Positions 46,370 through 57,629 of a stretch of 64,000 nucleotides of DNA are shown here, piece by piece. Source of the stretch: Macrothele yani (taxonomy: Eukaryota > Arthropoda > Arachnida > Araneae > Macrothelidae). The notes below the pieces were generated by a model. The model was not told the origin of the DNA. It was given only the letters and a program-made list of their open reading frames with translations, and did not search any database. A program made the position numbers and the translations under genes. The stretch spans positions 120,664,270 to 120,728,269 of the forward strand of contig CM076995.1 of NCBI GenBank assembly GCA_039090855.1. Reading direction: 5' to 3'. Position 1 is the first letter of the stretch. Every line of letters begins with the position of its first letter.

Positions 46370-46965
46370 TATGGTATTTCGTGTTTCAAAACTTTCGAAA
46401 ACGGTAGTTTAAACGGAGTAAAAAATTTTGTCGTAATCATAAATTTTTTCTCTCCCGATGTTGCCTTTGTATCCAGTATTCTTGTTAAATATCATTTTAT
46501 TGCATAAATGTTTGTATTTCAGCTTGAAACTGTAGGCAACAGCAGCATCTTGCGCAATAGTTTGCGAAAACGGAAATCAGACTACGCGAAAATTTCGCCG
46601 TAATCTTCAGGCATGAGATTCTTCCGCTAATTCGAGGAATTCCACCTCTTTCAGTATTATTTTGTTCATTCACGAGATCAATGCACAAGTGAACAAAATT
46701 TGGGGGGCGTTGGTGGGGAGGCGAGATGTTTGGCAGAGAACGGAATTCAATCTTTACGAAACTTTCGAAAACGGAAGGTAGACGGAGTTCAGAATTTTTC
46801 CGTAATCGTAATTTCTTTTTTCTCGCGATGTCGCCTCTGCCCAGTATAATTGTTAAATATAATTTTACTGTAAAAATATTTGTATTTTTAGCTTGTAAAT
46901 AGGGGGCGGGGGATTTCCAAAACCGGAAGTCGGACGGAAGAAAAATATCTCCGGTAATCGTTACC
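46370..46965 (+). repeat. degenerate tandem repeat, ~160-195-bp units
   Basis: A motif of the form TTCGAAAACGGAA, followed by a (G/A)ACGGAG-like box and TCCGTAATCG, recurs near 46396, 46565, 46758 and 46915. The between-motif text (TCTCGCGATG, GTTAAATATCATTTTA, TTTGTATTTCAGC) also repeats. Units are quite diverged. Confidence 0.7.
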
Positions 46966-47541
46966 CCGCAAGGAGGTTAGAAGTAAGAGGAGATTGCAAC
47001 ATCCCCTCTCCCTGTGCTTCTGGCGTGACGCCACTTTTTATCAGCTGACTACGCCAATGCGCCCAACCTAAGAATCTCCTGTATATCTCTATGGGGAAAT
47101 CTCGATTTTGAACGGGTTTTTGGGACCCTTACTCTACCCATACAGGCATGGAAAAAATTGAGGCTGAAATATTTATTCCCGAAATTTCTAGAAAAAACAG
47201 GAAAATATGTGTTGGTATTTCTTTAAAAAATTGAACAAAATGATGATTTTTTGAGCGGAAGTGCATAGTGCGCATGGTTACTTACTGCCCATGTAACCAT
47301 GTTTAAAATATAAGCAAAAGCCTAATGTTAAGAAATAAAAAGTCCGAAATATTCCTTCTTTCCATCCTTGGTTTGCATGCGCTAAACAAGTTAAGCGTTC
47401 CCGAACTCCCGCAGCGCAGACACCCACCACCTCAGAGAGAGCACAGAAACAGCTGATCTGTTTTGGCTTCACTCAAAACGGGTCCCTTCACCTCCTCTTC
47501 TTCTAACCTCCTCCTTGTTGTTACCACGTTCCCGGGCGACG
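46966..47541. other. stretch without recognisable genes
   Basis: GGAGGTTAGAAGTAAGAGGAG at about 46972 reappears inverted at about 47491-47512, so the block may be bounded by short inverted repeats. No coding homology. Confidence 0.35.
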
Positions 47542-47757
47542 GTTTTTTTTATTGGAGGTTTAACGACCACCGTGAGCAACTCAGTGGGCTATAAGCAGTC
47601 GCCCGTCCCTAATTTAGGGCCACTGGTTCCAGGGAAGGGAGAGAGCCAGTGCCGTAAGACAAACACAACATCCATGCCTCACCGGGATTCGAACCCGGAC
47701 CCTTTTCGGACGAATGATCAAAGGCCATCGCTTAGACCACTGCGCCACCGGGGTAAA
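47542..47757 (-). mobile_element. tRNA-derived SINE, family A, copy 3
   Basis: Intact A box and B box (GGTTCGAATCC) on the minus strand, body as in copy 1, and T run at about 47543-47550. A short repeat GCGACG (47536-47541, 47758-47763) is the likely target duplication. It is one of the two best-preserved copies. Confidence 0.87.
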
Positions 47758-47763
47758 GCGACG

Positions 47764-49680
47764 TTCCCACTCTCCTGATTTGTAAAAATTGACAAGGGAG
47801 GGGGAAGTTCCCGAAAACGGAATTTGGAAATTTTTAAAAAATTGATGCATGGTGTTCAAAAGTATTGATATTTTCAAAGTTACACCATTTATCGCTAAAA
47901 TAGTTAAAGCTTTGATATCATGCGCTCACGGTCCTCAGACTGAAAGTTCTTTCAGGAAGGGATGAGAGGACATTTTTTGTTATGAGAGGGCATTAAAAAA
48001 AATGAAAGAAAGGTGACAATGAAGAAATATAGGGAGAGAAAGATATCAGAGCAGAAAGAAAAACTAAACAATGGATGCTGTGGGTTTTGATTGTTTAACC
48101 CAGTTACAAATTTAGGTTTTTGTTTTGTTTTTTCCCTTCTTTGGTCTCATCTTGTCATAAACTGCAATTTTAGAGGCAGTATGATCATATGGTAAGTGGA
48201 GGCTTACACACTGAGAGTCCATTTGCGTGGATTTCCCGTCTGTCAAGCACAGTGGAATTCTGAACGCATCTGGCTGATTTTTATTGCTGGAAGTTTCGAA
48301 CTTAAATCTCGCAATGTTACCTATCGTGCCCTTGCCAAGGGAATCAACTTTGTGTTTCGCACTTGCTAAGTTCATTTTATTAGTGTTCTTGTTTGTTGTA
48401 ATGTTTCGTTGTGGCATGTATTTCTTTTTCACAAAGAGATTGTAAAAAACGTATGCCGCGCAATAACACTAGTTACCACTGACAAGGCTCTTGCCAATGC
48501 TGGAAAGTAGGTATGCATACGTACCAAGTGCTAACAAAAACGTCTTACGCGTTAAACACCATTCCTCGCAAAGCAAAGATTAACTGTACACACACGTCCC
48601 ACCCCTCAATCTAAAAGAAAAGGTTCACGTGCCCATTCATTTTCCGGATTTGTGGGGAGGGGAGAGAATGGCAACTGCAAACTTGGTTAGTTCCGTTGTC
48701 CATAAATTGGAGACAAAAATGTCAAGGGCAATACATAATTGAAGTTTCATCGTAAAAGACATACACAGCAGTTATGGCGAACCTACAACGTAGCAATTAC
48801 ACGGTTTTCACAATATATATCCGGAATTTTTCTTGACAAGATCAGAATATAAAGCACACTTGTTACCTTTTCAATACATTACTAATAATGACTAAAATGG
48901 CGGGGGTATGCTATAGCGCGCACCTTTCTGAGGGATTTGGGTAGTCGCTAGAAATTGTATACAGTTTTTTCGCTCTGAATGCTACTAACAATTGTGAGCC
49001 CAGAAATCGCCTCGATTATTGAACTATCGAAACAAAATACCATAAAAGTACAAAAGTGGGTCAAACTGTCAACCTCTACCCGTCGGCACAGTAAGCTTCC
49101 CGATCTGAGAAAAGGATGCTAGAACCGTTTGCGTGATTTACGTGAGTGACCTGTCGTTTTGTGTGTGTGTGTGTTTTTTAAGAACACACAAACACGATGA
49201 GATACCCAGCATTCTTTATAAGAAATGCTTGGCATCTTTTGCGATTTTTGATTTGGTTGATTTTATGGCGCAAGGGAGTCTTACACTGTGCATGAAACAA
49301 GACAACAGCAATCACTTGGGTTTGAAATTCGAAAAACTACGTTGTGCCCTTTTGGCAATTTCTGATTACGGACAAATGCATTTATTAACAAAATTTCGTT
49401 TATTATTACTACCTGAGGGGATTAAACTACCACTGGACTTCCGTTACTTCTTGTAACAGGCAAATCCACAAAATAAACCATATTACGCAAACACTTTAAT
49501 TTTTTTAAGACTTAACATTCGATACTACGTATTTTAAAACTAAATCCAAAATACATATTGGAGATGCAAATAAAAATATCTCGGAGGAAACATTTCTCAG
49601 ATATTAGAAAGCAATAACAATATATCCGCAATATTTAATATTATATATATTTTCTATTTCAATATTTGCATTTGTTTAAT
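47764..49680. other. stretch without recognisable genes
   Basis: The frames 48112-48432 (minus, Lys-rich) and 49133-49456 (plus) are open but show no motif that I know; both are likely chance. A (GT)n run lies at about 49159-49175. Confidence 0.4.
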
Positions 49681-49681
49681 T

Positions 49682-49881
49682 TGGGGATTAAACGGCCACC
49701 GTGAGCAACTCGATGGGCTGTAAGAAGTCGCCCGTCCCTAATTTAGGGCAACTGGTTCCTGGGAAAGGACAGCCAGTGCCGTAAGACAAACACAACATCC
49801 ATGTCTCACCGGGATTCGAACCCGGACCCGTCTTGGATGGATGGCGAGAGGGCAGCAAAGACCACTGCTCAACGGGGCGGC
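49682..49881 (-). mobile_element. tRNA-derived SINE, family A, copy 4
   Basis: The body and B box (GGTTCGAATCC) match the family. The anticodon arm region is diverged and the A box weaker. No long poly-A and no clear target duplication. Confidence 0.85.
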
Positions 49882-50090
49882 AAAGAGCGTTTCGATTGAT
49901 TCGTGAAATATCACAAATATATCTAAAAATAAGCAAAGGTAAAAACAAAAAACGAAGGACCACGTGATATCTCATGGGAGGGCCCGGGCCTGTTGGCCAG
50001 CCACACTGGGTGTGTCTTTACAAGCGTCATCAAGAAGGTGCAGTAAGAAAAGAGACTTAGGAAAGAAACAAATGCGTTTAGTTTAAAATA

Positions 50091-51330
50091 CACTATATTG
50101 ACAAAAGTAACCGGACACCTAGAAGAGAAACACAACATAGCATTTATTGAAATACATTAGTACGGTGTCGGTCCACCTTTGGCCTTAATATGCACGCACT
50201 GACCCTTCGAGACATGCTTTCGACAAGTTTTTTTGGAACACAGCGATAAGTATGCGCTTCCATTCAGTACATAATGCTGCCGCTAACTTTTGATTAGTAG
50301 TAGGCCTTGGTTCCGAACTTCTTATGCGGCGCTCTAATTCATCCCATAGGTGCTCAATGGGATTAAGATCAAGGCTCTGTGCCGGCCAGTCCACACGCGA
50401 TACGGAATTATCGTCAAACCACGCCGCAACAGTCCTTGCTTTATGGCTCGGAGCATTATTCTGCTGGTACCAACAAGGCTCGGTTCCATAGTATTGCCAC
50501 AGAGTTGGTAGGGTATAATTGTCCAGAATATCGAGGTAGACGTGCTGGTTAAGAGGTTTGTCCATGATAACCAATGGGCCGGGACCATACCACGAAAAAC
50601 ACCCCCACAGGAGTACAATGCCAGCTCCAAACTTGACCGTAGGAACAGTACACTGTGGTAAATAGCGTTCACCCGGCTGCCGCCATACCCACACACGGCC
50701 ATCAGACTGATGGATCGTGTATCTGGATTCAACAGTTCATAGGACACGTTTCCATTGATCTACGGTCCACGATAGATGTTTTTTACACCATGCTAAACGA
50801 CGAGTAGCATTCCGAGTGGAGATGAAAGGTTTATGAGCAGCCGCACGACCGCGGTAACCCATGGAATTAAGTTTTCTACGTGCGCATTCCGAAGTTCCAA
50901 CATTTTTATTCACCTGTACACTGAGGTCTTGTGCAGTACTCAATCGATTTGCTATAACGACTCTCCTGAGGCTTCGACGTCCTCTATCACTGATTTTCTT
51001 TGGTCTGCCGGTATGTTTTGCTGCTTCAGGCACGCCATGTGTCTTCCACTTATTCAGTACATCGAATGCAGTTGACTTGGGTATGTTTAAACGCTTCTCG
51101 GTTTCTCTTATGGACAACCCATTAATACATAACACCCAACAACCTTTCCTTTCTCAAAGTCAGTTCTCTCCCGCCGCGAAACTTTCACTCAAATTCACAG
51201 TGCGATATGATGGCGGTCAGCTGCAGGCTTGTTTTTATACCGTTTGCAGCTGTACCGCGCATCTTAACAACGCAGCGGATCCGTTCATTTGCCTTTGAAG
51301 GGGTGTCCGGTGACTTTTGTGAATATAGTG
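50091..51330 (-). mobile_element. Tc1 transposon, full length but dead
   Basis: Ends CACTATATTGACAAAAGTAA and the complement of CACTATATTCACAAAAGTCA, followed by CCGGACACC on both sides. TA flanks lie at 50089-50090 and 51331-51332. A truncated sister copy begins at 63333. Confidence 0.95.
50185..51135 (-). pseudogene. Tc1 transposase, two catalytic residues lost
   Basis: The N-terminal helix-turn-helix domain is 51135-50740 (LSIRETEKRLNIPKSTAFDV, TGRPKKISDRGRRSLRRVV). The catalytic half follows after a TGA near 50735. The first aspartate, expected in (T/S)DESRF, reads TVESRY, a D-to-V change. The second, in DNAPSH, reads QNNAPSHKA, a D-to-N change. The final glutamate in [17 protein letters not shown] is kept. 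A frameshift-free catalytic frame runs 50185-50694. The transposase once moved the element by cut-and-paste; this copy cannot. Confidence 0.92.
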
Positions 51331-51332
51331 TA

Positions 51333-53657
51333 CATGCCACAAACTAGGTCCTGTGAGAGAGACGGTTTTTCTATGAATGATAAAAGTCAGCACTGCAGTG
51401 TGGTTAGTGTTGAAATAAATCATTCAGTCGCACTTTCACCGTAATACGCATATAAAAATATTACGAGGCATAACTCTGGCGGCGACAGCTGCTCCGGGTG
51501 TATCTCAAGAGAGGGTGCAAAAATCACTCCTTGCAATCTGATTAAAACTGGAATTGAAACTTTTGCACCAGTTCCTGGTATAGCATTTTTTATGATCCCT
51601 ACTTTGCCATAGGTCCATTTACACAATTTGCTTATGTTTCGGTAGCTTAAAATTCGCATTTCTTCCTCAAAATGCTCAAGGAATGTTATTTGCTCACATT
51701 GAGAAATGAATGCGCGGTTCAGTCGAACCAAAGAACCACGGCTTTCTTCGACAATGAGGTCTCCGGTTTTTCTTCAGTTGGATGAATGGACTATGCGTAC
51801 CTTGCAAAAGGGTTCTTTGAAATATTTTTTTTCTTTTCAAAAATAAAACGGAAATAAAATCGAGTCGAAATCGGGTCAGGAACACCTTGACCCGACCCGT
51901 TCAACCCGCAACATCGGGGACCCGTGACCCGTTTCCATCTCTGCTCGTAACTGGACTAAATTAAATGAGACTCACAACTAGATTCCTTAATAATGACTAG
52001 ATTAATTACATTACCAATTACAATATACTCACCTCACCGTTCTTAACAACAATAGCAAAAGAAGTTTCAAGGGATTGCCAAGTGAGAATGGATTTAGAGA
52101 CTAACCCTACCTTCAAACAAACATGAGACGTTAATTCCACTAAATGTGCAGTTTTTCTGTTGCATTTTTTAATTGGAAAAAAATTATAGGACATTCGCAT
52201 TTAAAAAAAAAAAACAAATGATGCCGTAATGGGGTTTACCGGAACGCGTGCCGGCTTGGAAAAAAAGTACCGGAACGCCGTTCCGGTCCCACTATATCAC
52301 TGACTAGAACACACACTCAAGGAGTGGTAGGGGAAGAAAGGAAAACCGTAGAGGGATTACGCAATTTACTTAACAGAAATTATTTCTGAGCATTACGTTA
52401 ATTAGCGTACGCAAGCCATATGCTGAGGCGGTAGATGTCAACGAATGCACAGACAAAAATGCATTTTCTAACAGTATTGATCCGCACTTTCGGGATAGAC
52501 TAGCAAGGTTGGTGCAAACTATGTTTCGGAACGGATCCCTGGAGATTGGTACCCGGCAAACTCGTACCCATGCAGTTTCATCTACTCCTTTTCAGTTTTA
52601 ATGCCTGAATTTCAGGATTTAGCATCATCTTCACCCCTTCTAACTATTCCGATACATTCCCCCCTTCAAATTCATAAATTATTTCACAAATTGAAGCAAT
52701 CACGGCATTTTCCTAAAAATTGAATTTTAGAAAACTCCTACCCTGAAGATTTGTACCCGGCAAACTCGTACCCGGGATTTTGGTACCCTTCTGTTGCTGA
52801 GACGTTATGAGGGCATATACAAATTGCATTAACGGAAGATCTTTCCTCTTTGGCGATTGTCGTTGTTGAACAGCTGTTCTCTTGGCGGAAAACTCCTATT
52901 CTTTCTTCCACCGTTAAGCAAAACACACCACAGAAAACTCCTACACCTTATACTGTATAAGGAAATGTATACAAATTACATTTAGATTTGTTAAAGTAAA
53001 GGAGTTATTTCAATGACATCAAGATAATAGGACATTTCTATTGACGTAAAATGGCATGTAAGATCCGGTTCACTATAAACCGCCACACAGGAAAACTTCC
53101 ACATGTTTTTCATAAAGGGGACGGGCACAAGTTGCTCTTTCTCCGAGGGGCACTTCGAATGTGTGGCAGTTTTCCAAGGTATCTAACGACGGGGTGAGTT
53201 CTTTTGTTTGTCTTTATTTTGAGGCTGGTACATACGACTTTAGGGTAACTGGCCACAATAGTTTAAGGGGTGGAGAAGCATAAAGATTGCCGTTTCTTGG
53301 CCTACACTGAGAATCAAGTTATTAATATTTATCTTTTACTTAATTCATTAGGACCCACCTAGGCCTTTTTAACAATTTTTAATCAATCGCCTACATATTC
53401 ATAACGTTTACGTATCAACTGACGTTACTAATATTGCGCTTTTACTTAGGCACTAAACATAAATTCATATGCCCTAGGCCGACTTTTAAACAGTTTTTGT
53501 TCTGCCGATGTCACATTCACAATGTTAACGTATCAACTCATGTTAAAAATATTTCGTTTTTATTTAGGCACTAAATATTAATTTTAGGCCCTAGGCCTTT
53601 TAAACAGTTTTTATTCTACAAAGTTTTATTGAAAATTCCTAGAAAGAATAGAGGCAC
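51333..53657. other. stretch without recognisable genes
   Basis: GTACCCGGCAAACTCGTACC occurs at about 52549 and 52754, and GAAAACTCCTA occurs near 52731, 52888 and 52934, so 52540-52950 is internally repetitive. CGTTCCGGT/ACCGGAACG pairs near 52240-52290 form short palindromes. No coding homology recognised. Confidence 0.4.
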
Positions 53658-53738
53658 TAGGTTTGTCCGAGTAAGTCATTCGTAACGGAAATCACGGACG
53701 GTGTAACATGGCATGCGACAAGGAGCACATTAGACATT

Positions 53739-53943
53739 ATGAAAAAGAAATAAGATATCCGTTTATTGACGTACAAACTTTATGAATAAAGCGTAAGCTT
53801 TCAACACCAACGGGTGCCTTCTTCAGACTTGTTCGTGGTTAGTAAGGCAAAAGTAACAAAGAATAGTTTGTACGTCAATAAACGGATATCTTATTTCTTT
53901 TTCATACTGATTATTTGACGTAATCTACCCGAACTTTAGTTTT
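53739..53943 (-). mobile_element. 205-bp foldback element with 12-bp TSD (PLE/retrozyme-like)
   Basis: ACATTAGACATT occurs at 53727-53738 and 53944-53955, and the mariner ORF reads through if the segment between is removed. So this is a true insertion. Inside, perfect 41-bp inverted arms (53739-53779 and 53865-53905) flank a core with a hammerhead-like motif. A further 38 bp follows the right arm. The plan, an inverted partial terminal repeat next to a hammerhead-bearing repeat, is the same as in the large PLE at 31-35 kb. I infer a non-autonomous PLE derivative or retrozyme. Confidence 0.78.
53791..53830 (-). ncRNA. hammerhead-ribozyme-like motif, degenerate
   Basis: The minus strand reads CUGAAGA, an extra A, stem GGCACC/GGUGUU with CGUU loop (two G-U pairs), then GAAA and GCUUAC. 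The CUGANGA and GAAA boxes and the extra base before stem II match the large PLE. The cleavage-site NUH and stem I pairing are not convincing, so it may be inactive. Confidence 0.42.
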
Positions 53944-54022
53944 ACATTAGACATTGTTTACTGTACGAGTTCGATAAAGGCAGTACACTGCAGCCGTGAC
54001 TTGCAGCTACATCTGTCAAGTG

Positions 54023-54229
54023 TTTTTTTTTTTATTGGAGGTTTAACGACCACCGTGAGCAACTCAATGGGCTATAAGCAGACGCCCGTCCCTAATTTAG
54101 GGTCACTGGTTTCAGGAAAGGGAGAGAGCCAGTGCCGTAAGACAAACAACATCCATGCCTCACCGGGATTCGAAGCCGGACCCCTTTTGGACGAATGATC
54201 AAAGGCCATCGCTTAGACCACTGCACCAC
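54023..54229 (-). mobile_element. tRNA-derived SINE, family A, copy 5 (inside mariner)
   Basis: The body matches the family. The B box region reads GGATTCGAAGCC on the plus strand (one change), and a T run lies at about 54023-54034. A short CAAGTG repeat flanks it (54017-54022 and 54229-54234). It interrupts the mariner frame between the LAATSVK-like segment and VYGEDAIDD. Confidence 0.87.
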
Positions 54230-54918
54230 CAAGTGTATGGGGAGGATGCAATTGATGATAGCACATGTCGCCGTTGGTTTCGGAAATTTCGGGACGGAGA
54301 CAGAAGCTGTAAAGATCAACCACGTCCTGCACGTCCATCCGTGGTTTCTGACGAGGATGTGGACCAAGTCATAACAAATGACCCACATCCAACCGCTCAG
54401 GAATTGGCGGAAACGTTTTCGGTACACATCAGAACAACAGTCGAAAGACTGATGCATGCACTTGGGTTCATCACAAAGTTCGATAACTGGGTTCCGCACC
54501 AGCTTTCTACAAAGCAACGAGAGCAGAGAATCCGTACCTGTTCTTTTTTTTTACTTTGTCGTCACAGAAATGAACCGGTTTTGAGAGAGAATTGTAACGG
54601 GTGATGAAAAATGGGTACTGTACCGTAATGTAAAGCGTCGACGGACTGTGTGCCAAGGAGCAGAGCCTGCTCCATCGACCTCAAAAGGAGGACTGCATCG
54701 CAAAAAGGTTTTGTTGATTGTTTGGTGCGATGTCCAGGGAATAATCCACTGGGAGGTGTTGACACCTAAACGAACGATAAATGCTGACCTCTACTACCAA
54801 CAGTTGGACAGAATGCGAGAACAACAGACATTGAAGCGGCCAGCACTCGTCAATCGCTAAGGCGTGATCGTTCATCATGATAACGTCAGAGCTCATACTG
54901 CTTTAATCACTCGGCAAA

Positions 54919-55824
54919 AAGTCGGAGATATAGCTGTGGCTGCTGAGTGTACCGGCGATACGTACCAGAGGGGTGGGGGTGTAATATCAAATTGCGCCCC
55001 AAACCATATCGCCAGGCGACGGACCGGTATGGCGATGCATAATGCAGGCGTTATACAGTCTCTCGCCGCGGTACCGCCACACGCGGATCTGACCATCGTA
55101 GTGTTGCAGGAAGAAGCGGGATTCGTCGGAAAAGACAATGTCGTGCCATTCCGTAGTCCAGGTGTGGCGTTCAACCGCCCACTGCCGCTGCACTCGCCAG
55201 TCGTGTAACGTCAATGGTAATCGGAGCAATGGGCGCCGTGCGACAAGTCCCCGCTCCTGCAGACGACGTCGAACGGTACGTGCTAACACCGGTTGTTGCG
55301 CAACACACCTTAATTCCTGCGCTAACGTTCATGATGTGGCGGTGCGAGCCGTCAATGTTCGCCGCACAACATGCCGGTCCTCTCGTCCGGTGGTGTGCCG
55401 TGGCTGCGGCAATCGCTCACGTCGGTCCATCCGTCCCTCCTGCACCCACCGAATCCATACTCGCCTCACTGTGACTGGATGTCGTCCCACACGGAAGCCA
55501 ATGTCTCGGTACGATAAACCGCTGTCGCGATAAGCCACTATTCGTCCTCTGTCGAACTCCGAAATGTTCTGAAATGACTGCCGTATTCGGCGACGACGCA
55601 TCAGGAAGCTTCCCACGCACAGGTCCGGCAGCACAACACACTTCCACTACGCCTTCTGTGCACCCTTCTTATAGTGCTTCTAGGTGGTGTGCCGGGAGCA
55701 CATGATTTGCATATGCCCTGCAATGCTAATCGTTTGCATGTCCTCTCGCGGGCGACGCATGCTGCGAATTTCAGGCCAATCGGATGCTTCCTTCTTGGTG
55801 TTGCATTTTGGGTGGCCAGCAGTG
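54919..55824 (-). pseudogene. Tc1 transposase relic, 3'-truncated
   Basis: The 5' terminus is CACTGCTGGCCACCCAAAAT on the minus strand, with TA at 55825-55826. The N-terminal domain at 55329-55634 reads FDRGRIVAYRDSGLSYRDIG, then GRHPVTVRRVWIRWVQEG. After a frameshift near 55300, 54987-55289 reads LARTVRRRLQERGLVARRPL, FSDESRFFLQHYDGQIRVWR (catalytic D) and GDMVWGAI. The sequence then ends abruptly at the mariner junction, so the second aspartate and the glutamate are lost. It is GC-richer than its neighbours. Confidence 0.9.
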
Positions 55825-55826
55825 TA

Positions 55827-57621
55827 TATCTAAAGAAGAACAATTTCTAACAACCAGCATACCATTGTACACATCAGCGCGAGGCCCGTAGCAGGTGCTA
55901 CATGCGCTACTAGGATAAACTGGGCTTGAAAGGAGGTCGGGCAAAAGATATAAAAGAGAGGTCGGACACCGGACTGTAGTGTGTCTCTAGGACGGGCAAA
56001 ATAAAACGCACCCGAGCTGACCCTTCCATGGCTACGGCCCTGCAAATTCATCACAAAATTTGGGAGCTTCGAATTGTACAATGAACGTTGCAGAGGTAAT
56101 ATCGTAGGGCATTTCTGTAATTTGCTCGAATATTCAGGAAGGGCAGCCATTTGTAATACTAGCTCTGATTTTTTCCCCCATTTTTTTTTTTAATCTACGT
56201 GTCAACACACGCACACGACCAACAATTAGAAATTGGCACTGGCAGTAATTGGTAAGGCCCAGCAAGTCAATTTGTTCATATGCTAAATGAACCATGCCCA
56301 GTTCGTGGCCTTCCGAATCTGTGATCACGGTTACACCTCACATAACTGAAGCAAAGAAACAAGAATGGTGACATCGATTTCTTGGGCGTAATAAGCAAAA
56401 AATTTGCTTGAAATTTTTTTTTCAGACACGAAAAGAATTTTTCAAAGCAGGTTTTTATTAAATGAAAAAACAATCAGCTAAAAAAAAAAAGAAAAAAAAG
56501 TATGCATCCTCGCCTCTAGTGGGAAAACTTCGCATAATTTAAAATGTACAGTATGCATGAAACCAGTGACGAAAAAAAGAAAATTCAACCTGATTTGTAG
56601 AATCTGTAAAACATCCTCAAGGAGAAATAGCTACTTACGCCCACAAGCGGCAGAACGGTTGATTATGAAACAATAGGAAATGTGTCCGAAAATCCTTGAT
56701 AGCGAAAGCTACGGGATGTTACCCCCCCCCCCCCTTTATGATATCTTTTACCACAGTGATCATTTTGAGCACAGGTTCTTCAAATAATGCACGCTTTTCC
56801 CGCTAGAGAGTGTAAATGCAAGTTGCATTTCCCCTGAATATATTTGCTTCTAAAACTCCAATTTGAAAAATTATTTTTGCTTCGGATAGGTTCATGACGA
56901 ATATTTGGAATTTTAAGCAAAACACAATTTTGCCACTAGAGGCATAAGCCCTCACCTTATTCCTGTTTACAACGTATCTAGAGCCGTATTTGCAGGTTTA
57001 AACTTCTGATTGAAAAAATCTTTTCTTGGACACCGCTCAGTCTGAAAATTTTTCATATTCCGTTGTAAGGAACATTTCGCATACACTTTACAATTTTTGT
57101 AACTCGCATTTCTACCGCTACTGGGGGTAATCAACTATTTCTACTTGCAAGGGTTTTAACAACTCTAATAATCTGGTTGGAAAAAAATTGAGACTTCTAT
57201 TCACTATGAAGTATACCGCGCACGTTGTGCATTTTAAACAACGCATAATTTTTCTGCAACGAGGCGTAAATGCATTTTCTGGTTTTTTTTTTCTAAAAAT
57301 CCGCTTCCAAAAATTTTTTCTGAAAGTATTAAAAACGTGCTCATTACATCCGAGAATTCGGTGCAGTCTTTCTTGTTTTAATTTAGTAGTATGGGATGAC
57401 GTATCATTACGTCACAAGTGTCGGTTTTTCATTTGGCGAGCTGAAATTATTTTTGCTAAGGCAAAGCAAAAATCTTAAACTTTTTAATTTTTAGCCGCCG
57501 CTGATTTAACTTAAGCGATTGAAAGAGGTAGTGTGTACACCTCGCCTATAAAACAAAAGCCGTCTAGAAAATACAAGGCCATGGTATTAGAGAGATGAGT
57601 TCCCTCCATTAGTGACGTCAC
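55827..57621. other. stretch without recognisable genes
   Basis: A ~160-bp unit at 55881-56042 with ends like GAGGCCCGTAGC and CAGGGCCGTAGCCATGG resembles a short MITE, but its flanks do not match. Phrases such as GCCACTAGAGGC and CCTCTAGTGGG recur near 56512, 56810 and 56932, hinting at a diverged repeat. No coding homology. Confidence 0.4.
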
Positions 57622-57629
57622 GCGGTAAC

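Larger units (their letters stand above)
53660..54918 (+). pseudogene. mariner transposase and 5' end, interrupted twice
   Basis: A mariner-like 5' end begins GGTTTGTCCGAGTAAGTC after TA at 53658-53659. The ORF starts at 53708 (MACDKEHIRHC), is cut by the element 53739-53943, and resumes LLYEFDKGST at about 53956. It is cut again by the SINE at 54023-54229 and resumes VYGEDAIDDSTCRRWFRKF. Later parts are VTGDEKWVLYRNVKRRR with the first catalytic D, then VLLIVWCDVQGIIHWEVL and VIVHHDNVRAHTALI with the second. A stop lies near 54858. It ends at a junction with a Tc1 near 54918, so the third aspartate and 3' end are gone. It resembles the cecropia/SETMAR branch. Confidence 0.9.

Noticed and set aside
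49133..49456. 107-codon frame as a host gene
   Set aside because: No start context, no splice sites, no known motif; the length is within chance for this base composition.
55881..56042. Possible ~160-bp MITE with CCGTAGC-type ends
   Set aside because: The flanking 8-mers differ and the ends are not convincingly inverted repeats.
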